64,000 bases of DNA, from NCBI RefSeq assembly GCF_021021555.1, contig NZ_JAINWA010000003.1, positions 434,001 through 498,000 on the forward strand. The letters are read 5' to 3'. Made by a program: the position numbers and the translations under genes. Positions within the stretch are counted from its first letter, which is position 1, and the number at the start of each line of letters is the position of its first letter. The notes beneath the pieces were generated by a model. The model worked only from the letters and a program-made list of their open reading frames with translations. It had not been told where the DNA came from and did no database searches. This DNA is from Teretinema zuelzerae. GTDB taxonomy: Bacteria > Spirochaetota > Spirochaetia > Treponematales > Treponemataceae. Positions 41,887 through 50,313 of this stretch are shown in pieces.

Positions 41887-43223
41887 CGTATCCATTCCTC
41901 CGCATCGTCGCGATCGTCTATCCCGCACCGGCCTTCTTCCCAACCCTTTCTGACCGCGGCGAAAAAAGCCGCGGTAACGCTTACCGCTTCCGGCCCGGGC
42001 AGCGGGACGAGCAGCTTCTCCTCCTCGAGGACGAGAGCTCCCCTCGTGCGGGAAATATTGTCGAATATTTTTTTCCTGAACGCTTCGTCCTTGCGGGCGA
42101 CGAGGAGGGCGATATCCCTGTCGTCGAGAGTTCGAAGGCGTTCCTGGATGAACCGGTCGTCGCATCTGACGACGTCGGCCAAGGTAAAGAGCCTCTCGCG
42201 GATATCCTTTCCCAATTCGGGATCTGCTTCTATCAGGCCGGATAGAATGGAACTTTCCTTCCCCGGATCGAGTTTTCTCAAGATTTCAGCCAGGGCGGAG
42301 CGGCCGTCTACCGATTCCGAATCTACGGCGCCCGCGGATTGAACCTTCTCGCGTATCGCGTCGTCCACGCGTCGCAGCACATCCGGATTGATATCCTTCA
42401 ATTTCGCGAGCCTGATTATCGTTTCGGTTTTTTCGCCTTCGGCCATTGCTTTAATGATCCCGGCGGCTTGCGCGGGAACCAGCTTCGAGAGAACCAGAGC
42501 CTTGACTGCCGGCAGCTCATCGGCGATCAGTCGATATACGCGCGCCGGATCCATCCCGTCGAGGTAATCGAAGGGACGGCCTATAACCTGGGGGACGGCC
42601 TTTTGAAGCATCGCTTCCGCGCGTTCAGGACCGAATGCGGCTTCAAGAATGGAACGCGCAGTGTCGACTCCGCCGGAAGGCTCGCGCGCCTTTCGGAACA
42701 AAGCTTCGAATTCGGCAAGGACAAGAGACGCTTCATCCTTTTCCACCCTTCGAATCGATGCGAGTTCAAGAACGACCTTTTCAACCTGATCAGGGGACAG
42801 TTTAGACAGCACTTTCGCGGCTTCGTCTACTCCGATGATTAAAAGAAATTTCGCCACTCTGCGGAAGGGACTGTCCCTTCCGCCGCTGGAGGAATCGGGA
42901 ACCTTGATGAGGCCCGGCAGCTCATTGCCGCGGGCAGAACCCGGTCCGGAATTCGCTTGTCCGGATCGGCCGCTCGCTTGCTTGGATCCGCCGTTCGACT
43001 GTCCGGACCGGCCGCTTGCTTGTGCAGATCCGCCGTTCGACCGTGCGGACCCGCCATTCGACCGTGCGGGCCCGTCGTTCGCTTGTTTGGATCCGCCGTT
43101 CGACCTTTCGGACAGCGGCTTCGATTCACCAGGCCGGGAGTCAGGTTGAGATCCGGAGCTTGAAGGGTTTTCGGTGTTCAGTATTTTCTTGTACGCGCCG
43201 AGGCGTCTATCGTTCAAATTCAT
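41883..43223 (-). CDS. FliG1-type second FliG homologue with low-complexity linker
   Basis: 446 aa from ATG 43223. After a short head (MNLNDRRLGAYKKIL), residues about 38-95 are a Ser/Gly/Asn/Arg/Gln repeat. The FliG-like helical core then runs from about residue 120: AKFLLIIGVDEAAKVLSKLSPDQVEKVVLELASIRRVEKDEASLVLAEFEAL and RPFDYLDGMDPARVYRLIADELPAVKALVLSKLVPAQAAGII. Spirochaetes carry two FliG proteins; FliG1-type paralogues are needed at one cell pole in Borrelia. The EHPQ-type charged torque helix is not obvious. It overlaps both neighbours by ATGA; no SD. Confidence 0.78.
   Translation of the reverse strand: MNLNDRRLGAYKKILNTENPSSSGSQPDSRPGESKPLSERSNGGSKQANDGPARSNGGSARSNGGSAQASGRSGQSNGGSKQASGRSGQANSGPGSARGNELPGLIKVPDSSSGGRDSPFRRVAKFLLIIGVDEAAKVLSKLSPDQVEKVVLELASIRRVEKDEASLVLAEFEALFRKAREPSGGVDTARSILEAAFGPERAEAMLQKAVPQVIGRPFDYLDGMDPARVYRLIADELPAVKALVLSKLVPAQAAGIIKAMAEGEKTETIIRLAKLKDINPDVLRRVDDAIREKVQSAGAVDSESVDGRSALAEILRKLDPGKESSILSGLIEADPELGKDIRERLFTLADVVRCDDRFIQERLRTLDDRDIALLVARKDEAFRKKIFDNISRTRGALVLEEEKLLVPLPGPEAVSVTAAFFAAVRKGWEEGRCGIDDRDDAEEWIR
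42950..43112. repeat. Imperfect tandem repeat (about 21-24 bp units) in the FliG1-like gene
   Basis: Units around GATCCGCCGTTCGAC alternate with CGGCCGCTTGCTTG-type units, coding the repeated SNGGSKQA / SGRSGQA / SNGGSAR residues. Several copies are nearly identical, so the repeat number could vary between strains. Confidence 0.65.
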
Positions 43224-44347
43224 GTGAGGTCCATCATACCAATGCCGGTATCCGGGGTCAACCGAACAGCGGAGAGCCAGGTTCTTCTCTTTTCCGCCTG
43301 CCGGAAGAGCTCGTCTTCCAACGGAAAAGGATCCACCCACTTAACGATTCCGGTAAGGCCGTCGTCTCCGCATACGCCGAGGCACTCGTTTCCGACAAGG
43401 GAGGCGATCTCCGCAGGGGTCGAAACCGCCAGCGACGGCGAAAGGCCGGGCGAGCCGTTGTTTGAAAAAAGCATGCCGGTTTCCGGCCCGAAAACAGCAC
43501 AGAGCAGTTTCGACGCGGATTCGACAGCGAGGCCAAACAAATCCTCGACGGATTCGGTATGAACTGCGCCGGAAACGGGATGCATCCATTGCGCATGAGC
43601 GATATTCGCCCAATCAATCGAAGAATCAACCTCATCAGGATGAAGCAGAGCCGCGCCCTCGAGACCCAAAGAAGCATAACGCTCGACGGTTTCGATGGAA
43701 TTACGGGTTCGGACCGCGAGTACCGCGGGATTCGTGACCGAATAAAAATGCACCGCGTCGTCGAAGGCGTTGCGGACGCGGAGAGAAAGCTGTTCGTCTC
43801 CGTCAGCCTCCCGGGGATACGCACAGGAGAGAGCCTCGGAGATTTCCGGAACCAGCAGGCGAAGAGAATCCTCGCCCGGCGAAAACGCATGCCCGGTATC
43901 GAAAGACGAGAGGCGGGCGCCGGCGATCGCTTGAAGCACGCACACATCGATGATGCGCTCGAAAAACGCATGATACCGAGCGGGATTCACTTTGCGGGTT
44001 CGCCGTTCCTGAACGCCCGACGAGCGGTACACGATATAGGGATGGAAAATTCGGTCCGAAATTTGATGAGTTAAAAAACCGACATACCACGGCAATCCCG
44101 CGCGCACAAAATCGGGACTCCCTTTGAGAAGCCGATCGTAAAAGGCCCCGCAGAAAACGCCGTAATCGCGGCGATGCAGCAGCCGCGCGTAGGCAAGAGC
44201 GAAGGGTCTGGTTCTCCTGTTGTGCGCGAACAAGTCGGGACCCTGGCAACCGAGGCGGAATTCGGGAGAATCGACGATCCCGGCGGGCATACCCGCCTGA
44301 AGAGCCGCTCTTTCGCCTGTCAACACATGGAGAATCTGGGAGGGCAT
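43220..44347 (-). CDS. Zinc-dependent phospholipase C-like domain protein
   Basis: 375 aa. The N-terminus MPSQILHVLTGERA, then FRLGCQGPDLFAHNRR, then LHRRDYGVFCGAFYDRLL and WYVGFLTHQISDRIFHPYIVYRSS match the zinc-dependent phospholipase C/S1-P1-like fold (conserved His and Asp). That fold binds zinc and occurs in phospholipase C and in many uncharacterised proteins. No signal peptide, unlike secreted phospholipases. The C-terminal half is unassigned. It starts 4 bp after the response-regulator stop and overlaps the FliG1-like start. Confidence 0.65.
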   Translation of the reverse strand: MPSQILHVLTGERAALQAGMPAGIVDSPEFRLGCQGPDLFAHNRRTRPFALAYARLLHRRDYGVFCGAFYDRLLKGSPDFVRAGLPWYVGFLTHQISDRIFHPYIVYRSSGVQERRTRKVNPARYHAFFERIIDVCVLQAIAGARLSSFDTGHAFSPGEDSLRLLVPEISEALSCAYPREADGDEQLSLRVRNAFDDAVHFYSVTNPAVLAVRTRNSIETVERYASLGLEGAALLHPDEVDSSIDWANIAHAQWMHPVSGAVHTESVEDLFGLAVESASKLLCAVFGPETGMLFSNNGSPGLSPSLAVSTPAEIASLVGNECLGVCGDDGLTGIVKWVDPFPLEDELFRQAEKRRTWLSAVRLTPDTGIGMMDLT

Positions 44348-44351
44348 GCTG

Positions 44352-45167
44352 TTATTGAGAGAGCCTTTCGAGGGGGATCATCATTCCGTGAGCGCCCTTC
44401 TCCCCTGCTTTGCGGAGACCGATCAGAGAGTACAAACGCGTTGTTCCGTCGGAATGAGAAAGATCGATGCACGCAGAAATGATCGAATCGGATCCCGATG
44501 AGGGGACCCTCGAATCCTCCCCGAAAAAGGTTCCAAGCGCTTTGTTCAATGCGGTAACGGCTTCTGAGCTTTTCAATTCTGCGAACGGTCGCGAATCGGC
44601 CGCGGGACTGGCGGCCTCGATTGATCGAGGATCTTGAAAAACCGGAATCGAAACGCCGGAATCGGGAGCCCACAGCCATTCGCAGGCTGCATTGCCGTCG
44701 AACAGCTGTTTGATGATTCCGCATTCGTCGGCAAGAAGGCGATACCGCTCCTCGGCTTTTTGAACCCTTTTTTCGAGCTTGAATTTATACAACACCGTAT
44801 CCAAGGTGGTGGAAAGAGTGTCGGGGTTGATGGGTTTGAGAAGGTAGCTGGAAAACGAGACTTCCTTTGCCCTGACCAGAACGGAAAGGTCGGGAGACGC
44901 TACGCAAAAAATAACCGGAACTTCTTCGTTCCTGTGGATTTCACGCGCTGTTTGAACGCCGTCCATCGATCCGCTCAGCATCATATCGATGATGATGATA
45001 TCCGGCTTGAACTGAACTGCGGCGGCGACCGCGGACGGTCCGTTATCGACGATCGAAACGACGTCGTATCCCAGGCGCATGACCATTCCCTGCAGATCCA
45101 GAGCGACGATGGCATCGTCTTCGGCGATGAGAATCTTCGCGCGGGAATTAGTCGTGGGCTCAGCCAT
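44352..45167 (-). CDS. Response regulator with unassigned C-terminal domain
   Basis: 271 aa from ATG 45167 (GGAG 8 nt upstream). Receiver domain 11-130 with acidic pocket AEDD, phospho-acceptor Asp61 in DIIIIDMML, and Lys in YLLKPI. Residues 140-271 do not match a DNA-binding, GGDEF or HD-GYP output; KRVQKAEERYRLLADECGI suggests a coiled-coil linker leading to a PAS-like or novel domain. First gene of an operon with the phospholipase-like, FliG1-like and M16C genes. Confidence 0.85.
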   Translation of the reverse strand: MAEPTTNSRAKILIAEDDAIVALDLQGMVMRLGYDVVSIVDNGPSAVAAAVQFKPDIIIIDMMLSGSMDGVQTAREIHRNEEVPVIFCVASPDLSVLVRAKEVSFSSYLLKPINPDTLSTTLDTVLYKFKLEKRVQKAEERYRLLADECGIIKQLFDGNAACEWLWAPDSGVSIPVFQDPRSIEAASPAADSRPFAELKSSEAVTALNKALGTFFGEDSRVPSSGSDSIISACIDLSHSDGTTRLYSLIGLRKAGEKGAHGMMIPLERLSQ

Positions 45168-45272
45168 CAGGGTGTCTCCGATAAGAATAATATCTCCTCT
45201 TAGTCTAGACGTTTTTCCCGGTTCAATCAACCTGATTTTTCTCCAGCCTAAAAAGACTTTTCAGCAATCTGC

Positions 45273-45278
45273 TTGACA
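45273..45278 (+). promoter_or_regulatory. Perfect -35 hexamer upstream of tRNA-Pro
   Basis: TTGACA, with a weaker -10 candidate TAAGTT at 45296-45301 (17 bp spacer). It would give a precursor with a 5' leader of about 65 nt before the tRNA. Confidence 0.4.
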
Positions 45279-45371
45279 CTGCTACTCCAATCTGATAAGT
45301 TCTTACTCGCAACTTCAATGACGGCTCCCCGCCGTATTGCACAGCGAAGTGCGGAGTCAAGCTTCTTAGGT

Positions 45372-45445
45372 CGGGCAATAGCGCAGTTGGTTAGCGTACA
45401 AGTCTGGGGGACTTGGGGTCCCCGGTTCAAATCCGGGTTGCCCGA
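45372..45445 (+). tRNA. tRNA-Pro (anticodon GGG)
   Basis: A complete cloverleaf can be drawn. Acceptor CGGGCAA pairs with TTGCCCG, the D arm is GCGC-AGTTGGTTA-GCGT, and the anticodon stem CAAGT/ACTTG carries loop CTGGGGG (anticodon GGG, codon CCC). The T arm is CCCGG-TTCAAAT-CCGGG with discriminator A. The CCA end is not encoded. Confidence 0.95.
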
Positions 45446-45464
45446 CCGAATAAGCTTGCCGAAT

Positions 45465-45495
45465 AAAAAACCCCGGTTTCCCCGGGGTTTTTTTT
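45465..45495. terminator. Bidirectional intrinsic terminator after tRNA-Pro
   Basis: CCCCGG (45471-45476) pairs with CCGGGG (45482-45487), flanked by six A on the left and eight T on the right. It can stop the tRNA transcript and the convergent Fe-ADH/kinase/receiver operon. Confidence 0.85.
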
Positions 45496-45536
45496 ATGCC
45501 TCTACGGAACACCGCCGCATCTGTGCCTGCGCGCCG

Positions 45537-45962
45537 CTATGCTTGGACAATCTGTAAAAACAAACCCAAACGACGAAGCGTTTCCGCGAACTGGGAGAAA
45601 TCCACCGGCTTCGTCACATACGCATTGCAGCCGAGCTCATAGCATTTTTGAATCTCCCGAGGATCGTCCGTCGTGGTGAGCATGATAACCGGGAAGCTCC
45701 TCAAATCGGGGGACTGCTTGATACGCTTGAGAACATCCAATCCATCCATTCTGGGCATATTTATGTCGAGCAACAGAAGAAAGGCTTCATTCGGTTTTCG
45801 GCCGGGAACCGACCGAGATTCGCCATTTAAATACGCCCACAGCTCTTCTCCATTCGAAAAACGGATTATAGGATTGGTGACTCCGGAATTCTCCAAACCT
45901 TCGCGGATCAACTCCGCATGGCCGTCGTCGTCTTCTGTGATGATTACCGTAATACGCTTCAT
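45537..45962 (-). CDS. Single-domain response regulator (Rcp1-like)
   Basis: 141 aa, receiver domain only. Acidic EDDD (about 10-13), Asp66 in LLLLDINMPRMDGLDVL, Thr in MLTTTDD, Lys in YVTKPV. The long loop around GESRSVPGRKPNEAF before the phospho-acceptor is typical of Rcp1/phytochrome-type receivers. It follows the sensor kinase by 9 bp and is very likely its partner. SD GAGGGG. Confidence 0.92.
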   Translation of the reverse strand: MKRITVIITEDDDGHAELIREGLENSGVTNPIIRFSNGEELWAYLNGESRSVPGRKPNEAFLLLLDINMPRMDGLDVLKRIKQSPDLRSFPVIMLTTTDDPREIQKCYELGCNAYVTKPVDFSQFAETLRRLGLFLQIVQA

Positions 45963-45971
45963 TTCATCCCC

Positions 45972-47291
45972 TCATTTCTCTTCTTCTGCCGCATCGAAGG
46001 GCTCCGCGGGAAGTTCAACATAAAAAGTCGAGCCGAGCCCTTCCGTTGATTCGTACCATGCTCTGCCGTTATGCTTATCGGCTATTCGTTTCACGATGCT
46101 GAGCCCCAAGCCCTCGCCGCTTGCCGGCGAAGACGGATCCACCCGATAAAAGACATCCCATATCCGTTCGCTGTATTTCTCGGCAATTCCGATTCCGTTG
46201 TCTCTTATATGATACACAACAAATCCGTTTTGCGCATGAGATTCCAGAATAATCTCGCATGCGCGGTCAGGATGCCGGTATTTAAGCGCGTTTCCGATCA
46301 AATTAGAAAAAAGCTGATGCAGAAGGCTTTCGTCGCCGTAACAGGACAAGACATTTCCTTGACTTACCTGAGCGCCCGCCTGTTCGATCTGATAAGAAAA
46401 TTCCCCCACAATCTGTGAAAAAAGAGACGACATATTCACTTTTCGTATTTGGGGAGTTATTCTTCCTGTTCTGGATATTTTGAGAAGACCGGAAATGAGA
46501 CGATCCATCTTTTCGACATTCCCGAGTACGACGGTAAGCGCTTTCGGCATTTCCTTATTTAACACCGCAAGAACTTCTTCAGATTCTTCTTCGGTCAAGA
46601 GACCCTGCATAAATCGACGAGCAAGGATTTCTGTAAATTTAGCGAGCCTGTTGCTGAACCCCTGAATATTCACAAGGGGAGAACGAAGATCATGAGAGGC
46701 TACATAAAGATAATTTTCAAGCTCCTTGTTTTTTGCCAGCAATTTTTCCTTAACCTGTTCAAGATCCGTTATATCGGTGGCAACCACCGTGAGCTGATCT
46801 TTTTGAAGAGGCACAATGGACACGCGGAATATCTTTTTTTTGGAGCTCCTGATTTCACCGTTCCAGGATAATAATCCCCGGGATATGAGTTCGAGATCTG
46901 ATAGATGCGGCAATCCGCGATTCAAGGGTGATTCGCTCAGCCTCGTGTTCTTGATGCTATCAGAAGAAATTCCGAAACAATCGGACGCCGCCGGATTGGA
47001 TTCCGCGATTCTGAAATCTGTCAGGATTCCCTCGGAATTCCGCTCAGCTTCGCAAAATAAAATCAATTCCGGAGTAGAGACAAAAAGAGCGCTCAAGCGT
47101 TCGTGCATTACCTTGAGAGACCTGTCCAAAGCCGCACGGGCGTCCATTTCGGTTCGAAGGAGTTCGTTGGTGTGTTCCAGTTCGAGAATTCGCTGCTGAA
47201 GCTCGGGATAATAGCTTTTCTTCAAAGACTTCTCTCCGAGGCCGATGATTTTCTGCCGCAGCTGTTCGATATCCTGAACTTCAGAGGGCAT
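45972..47291 (-). CDS. Soluble PAS-containing sensor histidine kinase
   Basis: 439 aa. N-terminal coiled coil (about 1-60), a PAS domain (about 65-178), HisKA with His200 in YVASHDLRSPLVNIQGFSNRL, and HATPase_c with LIGNALKYRHPDRA, RDNGIGIAEKYSERIWDVFYRV and GEGLGLSIVKRIA. No transmembrane helix, so the signal is cytosolic. The architecture resembles phytochrome-type kinases without a GAF chromophore domain. The start overlaps the Fe-alcohol dehydrogenase stop by 11 bp, which suggests the kinase senses something linked to that enzyme's metabolism. Confidence 0.92.
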   Translation of the reverse strand: MPSEVQDIEQLRQKIIGLGEKSLKKSYYPELQQRILELEHTNELLRTEMDARAALDRSLKVMHERLSALFVSTPELILFCEAERNSEGILTDFRIAESNPAASDCFGISSDSIKNTRLSESPLNRGLPHLSDLELISRGLLSWNGEIRSSKKKIFRVSIVPLQKDQLTVVATDITDLEQVKEKLLAKNKELENYLYVASHDLRSPLVNIQGFSNRLAKFTEILARRFMQGLLTEEESEEVLAVLNKEMPKALTVVLGNVEKMDRLISGLLKISRTGRITPQIRKVNMSSLFSQIVGEFSYQIEQAGAQVSQGNVLSCYGDESLLHQLFSNLIGNALKYRHPDRACEIILESHAQNGFVVYHIRDNGIGIAEKYSERIWDVFYRVDPSSPASGEGLGLSIVKRIADKHNGRAWYESTEGLGSTFYVELPAEPFDAAEEEK

Positions 47292-48432
47292 TACGGAACA
47301 CCTCCCTGATTTCCGTAAGCACGGGTATTCGCGGGTTCGTCACCATGCAAGGGTCCGAGAGGGCGTTTTCCGCTAATTGGGCGATGAATGCTTCCTCCAT
47401 GCCCCTCGACGAGAGGCTTCCGGTTATCCCGACTTCTTCGCGCAGGGACTCTATCTTTTCCGCGAGGGCCGAAGCAATCCCGGACGAGGACAGCTTATCT
47501 ACGGGTATGTTCATCGCCGAAGCGACAAGCCTATACCGTTCAGGGGCGCTCGAATAATTGAACTCGACCACCGATCTCAGCAGCAGGGCATTGCATTCGC
47601 CGTGCGGTATGTCGAGCAAGCCGCCGAGGCTGTGAGCCATTGCGTGAACCGCTCCAAGGCTAGCGTTTGAAAAGGCGAGCCCCGCCTGCATGCTTGCGAA
47701 CATCATCTTTTCCCGATGCTCGGCGTTTTTCGGATCATTCATAACCAGCGGCAGATGCGCGCAGATAAGCCGTATTGCTTCGAATGCATGCAAATCGGTA
47801 ATCGGAGAGCTCGCCGTTGACACGGCCGCTTCTACGGCATGAACCAGCGCGTCCATTCCGGTACAGGCAGTCAGATACGGATCCATGGTGAAGGTCGTAT
47901 CGGGATCTATCAACGCGACATCGGGAACCATGGTTTTGCTGATAATCGCGAATTTTTTCCGTAAATCGGTATTATTGATAATCGAGAATTGAGAGACATC
48001 GGCAGAGGATCCCGCAGTGGTAGGAATGCAGATTAGAGGAGGCCCGGGAACCTCGACATTATCTACACCTTCGAAATCCCTCACGCCGCGCTCATTCGTG
48101 GAAAGAATGCCGACGGCCTTCGCGCAGTCCATCGGGCTGCCGCCTCCGAGAGCCAGAATGACGTCGCATTTATTTTCGCGATAAAAAGAGGCGCCCTCCG
48201 ATGCTTGAAAATCCCGGGGATTCTGGGAAACCGCGGCAAAGATTTTCGGATTCAAACCTTCTTCGGACAGCTCATTGGACAGCATATCGACCCAACCGGC
48301 TTTTGCGACGCCCTCGTCTGTAACGATCATAGGATTCCGTGCGCCGAAATTAACGGCGTAGCGGGCCGCAAGAGACAAGGCGCCGGAACCGAACACGATT
48401 TCCGGAGCGACGAATTTGCGCAAGTTTTGCAA
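47281..48432 (-). CDS. Iron-containing alcohol dehydrogenase
   Basis: 383 aa from a TTG start at 48432, chosen because GGGAGG lies 7 nt upstream. Group III NAD(P)-dependent dehydrogenase. GGGSPMDCAKAVGIL binds the nucleotide; the metal ligands lie in TGMDALVHAVEA and GAVHAMAHSLGGLLDIPHGECNALLL. Similar to 1,3-propanediol or lactaldehyde dehydrogenases, and to ErcA, an Fe-ADH associated with sensor kinases in Pseudomonas. Substrate unknown. First gene of the ADH-kinase-receiver operon. The SD lies inside one arm of a 10-bp inverted repeat. Confidence 0.9.
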   Translation of the reverse strand: MQNLRKFVAPEIVFGSGALSLAARYAVNFGARNPMIVTDEGVAKAGWVDMLSNELSEEGLNPKIFAAVSQNPRDFQASEGASFYRENKCDVILALGGGSPMDCAKAVGILSTNERGVRDFEGVDNVEVPGPPLICIPTTAGSSADVSQFSIINNTDLRKKFAIISKTMVPDVALIDPDTTFTMDPYLTACTGMDALVHAVEAAVSTASSPITDLHAFEAIRLICAHLPLVMNDPKNAEHREKMMFASMQAGLAFSNASLGAVHAMAHSLGGLLDIPHGECNALLLRSVVEFNYSSAPERYRLVASAMNIPVDKLSSSGIASALAEKIESLREEVGITGSLSSRGMEEAFIAQLAENALSDPCMVTNPRIPVLTEIREVFRNAL

Positions 48433-48440
48433 TTATCTAC

Positions 48441-48497
48441 CTCCCGCTTCTCTTGGTCATTGCACTGTTCAATTAAGAATACTGCATGAAGCGGGAG
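48441..48497 (-). promoter_or_regulatory. 10-bp inverted repeat overlapping promoter and SD of the Fe-ADH operon
   Basis: CTCCCGCTTC (48441-48450) and GAAGCGGGAG (48488-48497) are perfect complements 37 nt apart. The arm nearest the gene contains most of the GGGAGG SD. The distal arm lies in the spacer of a possible promoter (TTGTGT, 17 bp, TATTCT). It is either an operator pair or an SD-sequestering switch. Confidence 0.55.
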
Positions 48498-48517
48498 AAC
48501 ACAAACAGGAGGGGAGT

Positions 48518-49948
48518 TCAGCGAATTTGCAGGTAGAATTGGCGGAGATAGCGAATTCTGGCGTCGGCGTCCTTCCAGCGCACGCTGGCCGGATACGCCT
48601 TCGTAAGCGTTTCGTAGGCCTGAATGGCCTTTCGTATATCGCGGTCGGGCGAGGCAGCTTCGAACGATTGTCCGCGCAGGAACCAGCCTTCATCGAGAGA
48701 TTCAGTGGCGTTCATGAAAAATGAATCAAGCGCGGCGAGGGCTTCCCAGGGTTTACCGGCCGCAAGACTGGCGCGCGCCTGCGCTAGAAACTCAGCGGCC
48801 GAGGATGCAGAAGAAGAAGCAGCGACGGGAGCGTCGGATGCAGTCGGGGTTGCGCCGGTCGACAGCGCCGATGCGGTAGATGTCGACACAGGCGCAGAGG
48901 ACGGGCTGGCGGTCGAGGGAGGAGGAGAGAAAGTTCGCAGGGAAGGCTCGTCGGAAATGCTCGACGGCGGAGCGATTTTTTGAATCGGTTCCGTTGATTC
49001 CCGGACGACCCGCCAGGAGGGAGCCCGTACAGCCCCTGTCTTCCTTTCGGAAGGCTCCGTTACAGTCACGCTCAAGGCGTCGGGCACGTAGGCGTCGGTC
49101 AATAAATCGAAACGCGAAAACTCCAGCACATAATCGCCGGGATTCCGGGCGCGGAAGGAAAACAGGGTGTCCTTGCCATCGAGTTTGCGTTGCAGATAGG
49201 AAAGTCCGTTGCGCGACGACGAGTCTCCGAGAAACACCCATCCCGTGCCGGGATACGACACCTCGAGGGTCTGTCCGCTTGAGAGAGAAACAGTCCGGGA
49301 CGGAGGGGGGGCCGATTTATTGGAAGACGGTTTCAGCGAAGGGCTTTCAGGCTCGACAGGGCGGATTTCAGGAATAGGCGTTTCGGCTTTCGCATCTGAA
49401 GAATCGGAATCGTCTGCTGAATCGGCATCGCCGGTTTCGTCGTTGTCTTTTGGTTCCTTCACGGAAGCGTCTGCGACCGCTTTTTCTGCCGAAGCATCGA
49501 CAGGGGCCGGCGGGGCGTCATCCGTCATACCAGAGCCTTCGGCAGGAGGCGCGTCGGAAACGACAGGAGGCAAGGCTGTCTGCTCCGTCACGACGACAGC
49601 TTCGGGTTCGGGATAAAAATATAGTAATTTCTGAGGATCGGGCGACGAAGGCGGCTCTACCGGCTTCGAAGGCATCGATTGGTCTTCAGGAGAGAATGAA
49701 TCCATCAGAGGAGGGACAGCGGCAACGCTTGAATCGGCAACGATTGATACGGCATCGTCTGTTTCAACTTCGCCGGCATTCAAAAACCCGGAGTCTGCAG
49801 ACGCGGCCGAAGAATCTGTTTCGTCGCCGCCAGCCTCCGGAGCCGCGGAAGGAGGCAAAGGCGTCGCCGGTGCGGCAGGCGTCGAAAGACAGGAGGCAAG
49901 AAATTGAACGGATACGCACAGCAACATGCAGGAAAGAAGCCTTTTCAT
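48518..49948 (-). CDS. Lipoprotein with low-complexity linker and C-terminal TPR-like repeats
   Basis: 476 aa. Signal peptide with lipobox LASC (Cys20). A long Pro/Ala/Ser/Asp/Glu-rich region (about 21-225) is predicted disordered. A compact beta-type domain follows (about 230-310; VSLSSGQTLEVSYPGTGWVFLGDS...DYVLEFSRFDLL). A second Ser/Ala-rich linker leads to a C-terminal helical segment, FLAQARASLAAGKPWEALAALDSFFMNATESLDEGWFLRGQSFE, resembling TPR/YfiO-type repeats. The start overlaps the upstream 122-aa gene by ATGA. Function unknown; perhaps cell-envelope structure. Confidence 0.7.
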   Translation of the reverse strand: MKRLLSCMLLCVSVQFLASCLSTPAAPATPLPPSAAPEAGGDETDSSAASADSGFLNAGEVETDDAVSIVADSSVAAVPPLMDSFSPEDQSMPSKPVEPPSSPDPQKLLYFYPEPEAVVVTEQTALPPVVSDAPPAEGSGMTDDAPPAPVDASAEKAVADASVKEPKDNDETGDADSADDSDSSDAKAETPIPEIRPVEPESPSLKPSSNKSAPPPSRTVSLSSGQTLEVSYPGTGWVFLGDSSSRNGLSYLQRKLDGKDTLFSFRARNPGDYVLEFSRFDLLTDAYVPDALSVTVTEPSERKTGAVRAPSWRVVRESTEPIQKIAPPSSISDEPSLRTFSPPPSTASPSSAPVSTSTASALSTGATPTASDAPVAASSSASSAAEFLAQARASLAAGKPWEALAALDSFFMNATESLDEGWFLRGQSFEAASPDRDIRKAIQAYETLTKAYPASVRWKDADARIRYLRQFYLQIR

Positions 49949-50313
49949 GGGACCGACTCCAATATATCGTCAATTTGTTTTTGAGCGCTCAGCCTCAACG
50001 CTTCCTGAGCTTCAGGTTCGGGAAGGGAAAAGTAAGAAGCAGCTTCCTCAAGGGTCCATATATGATCAACATCGCGGGAGAGAATAACGCCGGGCGGAGT
50101 AAGCGGCTCCGGGGGAAGGAACAACTCGCCTGCCCTGAACGCCCGGCTTTTGTGAAGCCGGCTAACCCGCTCCGCTTCCCTGGAAACGGCATTGTTCTTC
50201 ATCACTGACACCGCCAACACGGCAATGAGCAAAAGCAAAACCGCGCCCAGGACAGCGGCAATCTTAATCCGATGGGTATCGATAAAATCGGCAACCCATT
50301 CACGATCAAGCAT
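49945..50313 (-). CDS. Single-pass membrane protein of unknown function (122 aa)
   Basis: Start ATG 50313 with GGAGG 9 nt upstream; a TTG three codons earlier has no room for an SD. Short cytosolic head (MLDREWVADFIDTHRIK), one transmembrane helix (IAAVLGAVLLLLIAVLAVSVM, about 17-37), then an extracytoplasmic tail. It overlaps the end of smc by 8 bp and the lipoprotein start by 4 bp, so the three genes form one coupled operon. Family not recognised. Confidence 0.7.
   Translation of the reverse strand: MLDREWVADFIDTHRIKIAAVLGAVLLLLIAVLAVSVMKNNAVSREAERVSRLHKSRAFRAGELFLPPEPLTPPGVILSRDVDHIWTLEEAASYFSLPEPEAQEALRLSAQKQIDDILESVP

Noticed and set aside
42945-43110. Possible CRISPR array suggested by repeats
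   Set aside because: Repeat units are short, contiguous without spacers, and in frame with a coding sequence.
42835-43163. Plus-strand frames rich in repeats across the FliG1-like gene
   Set aside because: They are antisense shadows of the S/G/N/R repeat and have no SD or family features.
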